In this document: positions 33,376-36,588 of the stretch, one piece after another
Position numbering within the stretch: position 1 is the stretch's first letter
Layout of the letters: the number at the start of each line of letters is the position of its first letter
Assembly: GCA_002718915.1 (NCBI GenBank)
Contig: PBGF01000027.1
Span: 8,606-45,193 of the forward strand
Source of the DNA: Methanobacteriota archaeon
GTDB taxonomy: Archaea; Thermoplasmatota; Poseidoniia; MGIII; CG-Epi1
Reading direction: 5' to 3'
DNA length: 36,588 bases
Program-made: the position numbers and the translations under genes
Notes under the pieces: generated by a model
Databases searched by the model: none
The model's input: only the letters and a program-made list of their open reading frames with translations
What the model was told of the DNA's origin: nothing

Positions 33376-34974
33376 CTAGAATATTTTATCTAGAATCCAG
33401 TCAAATGTAGACTGATCGCCTGGTCCGATGTAGAACATAAGCATTAGAACAGCTAATGTGTTTACAACAGGATTTAGTTTGTCCATTTTACCCATTCCAA
33501 GTTTAATTGCTACATAGGAAATTAATCCCCAAGCAATTCCATCTGCAATAGAGTATGTGAATGGCATCATGACCATTGTTATGAAAGCAGGTACAGCCAT
33601 TTCAGCGTCATCCCAATTGATGTCTTTGGCTTGCTTCATCATCATTGCACCAACTACTACAAGTGCTGTAGCTGCAGCAAAGACAGGTATTGCTTTGAAT
33701 ATTCCGGCTAAGAATAGACCAGACAGCATTAAAACACCTACAACAACCGCAGTAAGTCCAGTTTTTCCGCCTTCTTCTACTCCTGCTGCAGATTCAATGT
33801 ATGTTGTTGTTGTACTGGTACCCATTGCAGCTCCAACAACAGTTGCAGCAGCATCAGACATGAAAGCTTCATCAGAGTTTTCTAATTCATCATTTTCATT
33901 TACGTAACCAGCTTGTCTTCCTACTGAGTAAAGAGTTCCAGCAGTATCGAAGATATCAACAAACAAGAAAGCAATCATAACTAAAAGGAAATCAGCCATA
34001 TTATCGCCACTTAAATCTCCTAAAGCACCAACTGCAGCACCCAAAGATTCTTCAGGCATTCCCACAAATCCAAACCATTCATCAGGCGGTGATGCTTTAG
34101 TACAATCAGGATCTACGTAGTCTACGCTATCATCTCCAGTTACTACAGCACCATTAGCATCATAATTAGCGAATTCACACCCCCATCCAGCTCCTCCACT
34201 GTGTCCAGGACCTCCATTCATATCGTTGTATGGATCATAGGCACCTAATGCCCATCCTACAATTGCCATTCCTACAATACCGTAGATAATAGCGCCTTTG
34301 ATATTTCTTCCCATCATAATAACTATTGCAATGAGTCCAATCATTGACAAAATAGCTCCATGATCATAAGTGAAGGCTTCAGTCGTAGCCAAATTGACTA
34401 ATGTAGCTCCATCATCCTGAATCCAACCCATTTCTCTGAAACCGATTATTGCTAGGAACATACCAATACCTGCTCCAGTAGCAATTTTCAAATCCTTTGG
34501 AATAGCATTAATCATTGCAGTTCTCCAACCTATCTGAGGTAAGGAAAGGATTGCGAAAATAACACCCTCAACAAGAACTGCGGCAAGAGCAATCTCCCAT
34601 GCAATTCCCATTCCTAATACTACTGCAAACGTGAAATATGCATTAAGCCCCATGCCTGGTGCTAATGCAAATGGTTTGTTGGCCCAAAGACCCATAATAG
34701 TACATCCAACGAAAGCAGCAATTGCAGTAGCAAATAATGCATCGTCAAATGGGATTCCTGCAACAGCTAACATTGCTGGATTAACCAACAAAATGTATGC
34801 CATAGTCAAGAATGTAGTCAATCCTGCAGCTAATTCAGTATTGACTGTACTTCCGGCTTTACTAATGCCGAAGAAATCATCAAGTTGCCCCATAATTCCC
34901 TCATCAGAGGATGTTGCTGGAGCTTCTGTAACTTCTTCTTCAACACTATTATTTTCTGTGTCGTCGTCACTCAT
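33376..34974 (-). CDS. Purine permease, NCS2 AzgA-like
   Basis: The 532-residue carrier has about 13-14 membrane segments and AzgA-type signatures: TELAAGLTTFLTMAYILLVN, ANKPFALAPGMGLNAYF, FLFVDIFDTAGTL and YIESAAGVEEGGKTGLTAVV. This subfamily imports adenine, guanine and hypoxanthine, which fits the salvage genes behind it. Two oddities: a ~35-residue acidic Ser/Thr/Glu-rich N-terminal tail, and a ~45-residue Gly/Asp-rich insertion at about 245-290 with Cys266 and Cys291, probably outside the cell and possibly disulfide-linked. A TATA-like TTTAAAAAG (minus strand, ~35014-35006) lies about 36 bases before the ATG. Confidence 0.93.
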   Translation of the reverse strand: MSDDDTENNSVEEEVTEAPATSSDEGIMGQLDDFFGISKAGSTVNTELAAGLTTFLTMAYILLVNPAMLAVAGIPFDDALFATAIAAFVGCTIMGLWANKPFALAPGMGLNAYFTFAVVLGMGIAWEIALAAVLVEGVIFAILSLPQIGWRTAMINAIPKDLKIATGAGIGMFLAIIGFREMGWIQDDGATLVNLATTEAFTYDHGAILSMIGLIAIVIMMGRNIKGAIIYGIVGMAIVGWALGAYDPYNDMNGGPGHSGGAGWGCEFANYDANGAVVTGDDSVDYVDPDCTKASPPDEWFGFVGMPEESLGAAVGALGDLSGDNMADFLLVMIAFLFVDIFDTAGTLYSVGRQAGYVNENDELENSDEAFMSDAAATVVGAAMGTSTTTTYIESAAGVEEGGKTGLTAVVVGVLMLSGLFLAGIFKAIPVFAAATALVVVGAMMMKQAKDINWDDAEMAVPAFITMVMMPFTYSIADGIAWGLISYVAIKLGMGKMDKLNPVVNTLAVLMLMFYIGPGDQSTFDWILDKIF

Positions 34975-35042
34975 AGGTTCACACCTAAACTATATCGATA
35001 GAAGATTTCTTTTTAAATGTACCGGATGATTTATGAGAAATT

Positions 35043-35903
35043 TCAGTTATAAGAGTTCTGCATAATTTTGGAATAATCTGCTTGTTCAAAAACAACAATA
35101 TTTTCTTTTTCTAAATTTTCTTTGATTTCCCTATATGTAGATTTTTTCATTGCTTTTTTATGAAAGTAAACACCCTCTGCACAGCTAAATTCAATTGCAT
35201 TCTTTATGACTTCATTATTTAGAAATGGAACTCCATAATTTGCAACCATATGACCAAAATTCACTTTGTGTGTTAATGCAGCTTCAGTGAATCTTGGCGT
35301 GTAGTGTCCTCCACCAATGCCTACTACGTTTTTTCCACTAATGTATTTTACCTCTAGAAGAGATTTGATCAAAGCTCGGGCAGGCAATTTGTCTTCCCAT
35401 TCATTCTCAGTTGAGCCTATTTCTAGAAAAATAGTGGGTGTAGTGAGTAAAGGGCCATGGTGTGTAGCTTCAAAGCATACATCAAATCCTTCAAGTTGAT
35501 TCTCTTTAATTTCTCTCAAAAGGCTGGTCATTATTTTTGGTGATGCTGGCGTAATTTTCCCCTCTTCACCTCCATATTCAGCTTTACCCCAATTTCCAAT
35601 AGGATGAACTGTTAGGCTAGGTTTTCCACTTGCAGCTTTATGTCTTGACAGAAAAATAATATTATTTATTTTAACATTCTCCTTTTTTCCATAATCTTCA
35701 TCTATTCTTTCAGCCTTAATATGTATATTATCTATGCTAATCAAACGAGTTCCTTTTTTGCAATAATCACCCTGATTTTCATTAATCTCCCACATATCAT
35801 TACCGTCATATTCTCCACATTTTCTCCACGATGACATTTCAAGTAATCTATCTCTTAAATTTATTGATGCAGAATCAGCATTTGAAGCAATAATTAAATT
35901 CAT
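35043..35903 (-). CDS. dtdA: D-aminoacyl-tRNA deacylase, archaeal DtdA/GEK1 type
   Basis: The 286-residue zinc-dependent enzyme removes D-amino acids from tRNA. Family motifs: [67 protein letters not shown] and GHMVANYG. Length is normal. The ATG overlaps the urocanase stop (ATGA), so it is read from the hutU transcript. Confidence 0.95.
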   Translation of the reverse strand: MNLIIASNADSASINLRDRLLEMSSWRKCGEYDGNDMWEINENQGDYCKKGTRLISIDNIHIKAERIDEDYGKKENVKINNIIFLSRHKAASGKPSLTVHPIGNWGKAEYGGEEGKITPASPKIMTSLLREIKENQLEGFDVCFEATHHGPLLTTPTIFLEIGSTENEWEDKLPARALIKSLLEVKYISGKNVVGIGGGHYTPRFTEAALTHKVNFGHMVANYGVPFLNNEVIKNAIEFSCAEGVYFHKKAMKKSTYREIKENLEKENIVVFEQADYSKIMQNSYN

Positions 35904-36588
35904 AATCCTTCAACAAGTCCAACATTAACGTTTCTTTCTTTAGCTACTCTTTTTGCTTTTGTGTAGCCTGCATCTACGTGTCTCATCTCTCCAGTTCCAG
36001 GATCTGTTGTTAGAACTCTACTAAGCCTTTCATCAGCTTCGGAAGTACCATCAGCAACAACAACCATTCCGGAATGAAGTGAATATCCCATACCAACACC
36101 ACCACCATGATGGAAGCTTACCCATGATGCTCCGGAAGCTGTATTCAGTAAGGCATTTAGAATCGGCCAATCAGCAACAGCATCACTACCATCTTTCATT
36201 CCTTCAGTTTCTCTATTTGGTGAGGCTACAGAGCCAGAGTCAAGATGGTCTCTTCCAATTACCAAAGGTGCTTTCACCTTTCCAGATTTAACTAGCTTAT
36301 TAAATGCAAGTCCAGCTTTCTTTCTTTCACCATAACCAAGCCAACAAATTCTCGCAGGTAAACCTTGGAAATTAATTCTTTCTTGAGCCATATTAATCCA
36401 TTTTGCAAGAGCCTTATCTTCAGGGAATAATTCCAACATAATTTTATCAGTTTCTAGTATGTCATTAGGGTCTCCTGAGAGTGCTGCCCATCTAAAAGGA
36501 CCTTTTCCTTCACAGAATAAGGGCCTAATGTATGCAGGAACAAATCCTGGAAAATCGAATGCATTTTCAACTCCAGCTTCTTTGGCCC
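35900..36588 (-). CDS. hutU: Urocanate hydratase, C-terminal part
   Basis: The visible ~229 residues are the C-terminal part of urocanase, which converts urocanate to imidazolonepropionate in histidine breakdown. The frame is open to the window edge, so the N-terminal part lies beyond it. Motifs: [20 protein letters not shown] (from upstream of the first internal ATG), [53 protein letters not shown] and [20 protein letters not shown]. The NAD-binding middle region is not in the window. It is coupled to dtdA by an ATGA overlap. Confidence 0.96.
   Translation of the reverse strand, partial: AKEAGVENAFDFPGFVPAYIRPLFCEGKGPFRWAALSGDPNDILETDKIMLELFPEDKALAKWINMAQERINFQGLPARICWLGYGERKKAGLAFNKLVKSGKVKAPLVIGRDHLDSGSVASPNRETEGMKDGSDAVADWPILNALLNTASGASWVSFHHGGGVGMGYSLHSGMVVVADGTSEADERLSRVLTTDPGTGEMRHVDAGYTKAKRVAKERNVNVGLVEGL

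Noticed and set aside
33375-33396. TCTAGAAT direct repeat near the permease stop
   Set aside because: It falls within the last codons of the permease gene and is short and AT-rich, so chance is the simplest explanation.
1-36588. CRISPR arrays, insertion sequences, integrase/attachment sites, toxin-antitoxin or defence operons
   Set aside because: No regularly spaced direct repeats, transposase or integrase motifs, or defence-type gene sets were found on either strand; the window looks like ordinary core chromosome.

Overview
The window is a dense, AT-rich stretch of archaeal chromosome. Archaeal-only information genes fix the domain: the PolD large subunit, the aIF1A-Rio1-Dim2 operon, an archaeal-type RNase P RNA with its Rpp21 protein, archaeal D-aminoacyl-tRNA deacylase, Trm5 and a Nog1-like GTPase. 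Metabolism includes several bacterial-looking enzymes (isocitrate dehydrogenase, GMP reductase, glycine cleavage proteins, proline dehydrogenase, urocanase). Together with very large secreted proteins carrying CARDB/PKD-like modules, this best fits a planktonic marine euryarchaeon (Marine Group II/III, Poseidoniia-like). That placement is inference; no rRNA is present.

Layout. Bases 1-3374 (+) hold the PolD DP2 C-terminus, a biotin ligase and three envelope-type genes (M23 peptidase, metzincin-like lipoprotein, VanZ). The 3375-3912 gap is not empty: it holds RNase P RNA on the minus strand, preceded (in its transcription direction) by a TATA box and followed by a probable 46-codon gene. Bases 3913-8366 carry an acyl-CoA mutase large subunit, a P-loop kinase, a membrane protein, Rpp21, PurE, tRNA-Arg(GCG) and a free-methionine-sulfoxide reductase. 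Next come a large subtilase (8409-11552), a minus-strand pair (MBL hydrolase plus a QueD homologue without its zinc ligands), the Dim2/Rio1/aIF1A operon, and gcvT-gcvH-trm5. A 1773-residue surface protein (17127-22448) has its own strong promoter, structured leader and terminator. Bases 22543-28754 contain a Ncs6/TtuA tRNA thiolase, a tandem ribbon-helix-helix regulator directly upstream of ftsZ, Nudix, FKBP, proline dehydrogenase and isocitrate dehydrogenase, followed by a Nog1-like GTPase. Bases 29706-34974 (-) form a purine salvage cluster: AzgA-type permease, Apt, Hpt, GuaC and an atypical GuaB. The window ends with dtdA and the C-terminal part of hutU.

How it works together. Purine uptake and interconversion (permease, Apt, Hpt, GuaC, GuaB) form one neighbourhood. 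tRNA maturation, modification and quality control are scattered but abundant (RNase P RNA and Rpp21, RNase Z-like protein, Trm5, Ncs6/TtuA, DtdA). Genome packing is tight: ATGA-type overlaps inside operons, convergent genes that often overlap at their stops, and TATA boxes about 25 bases before many start codons, suggesting leaderless mRNAs. No CRISPR, insertion sequence, phage or defence island was seen. The most unusual items are the zinc-ligand-less QueD, the RHH-ftsZ unit with repeated operator-like sites, the isobutyryl-type residues in the mutase, and the purine cluster with a Tritrichomonas-type IMP dehydrogenase.
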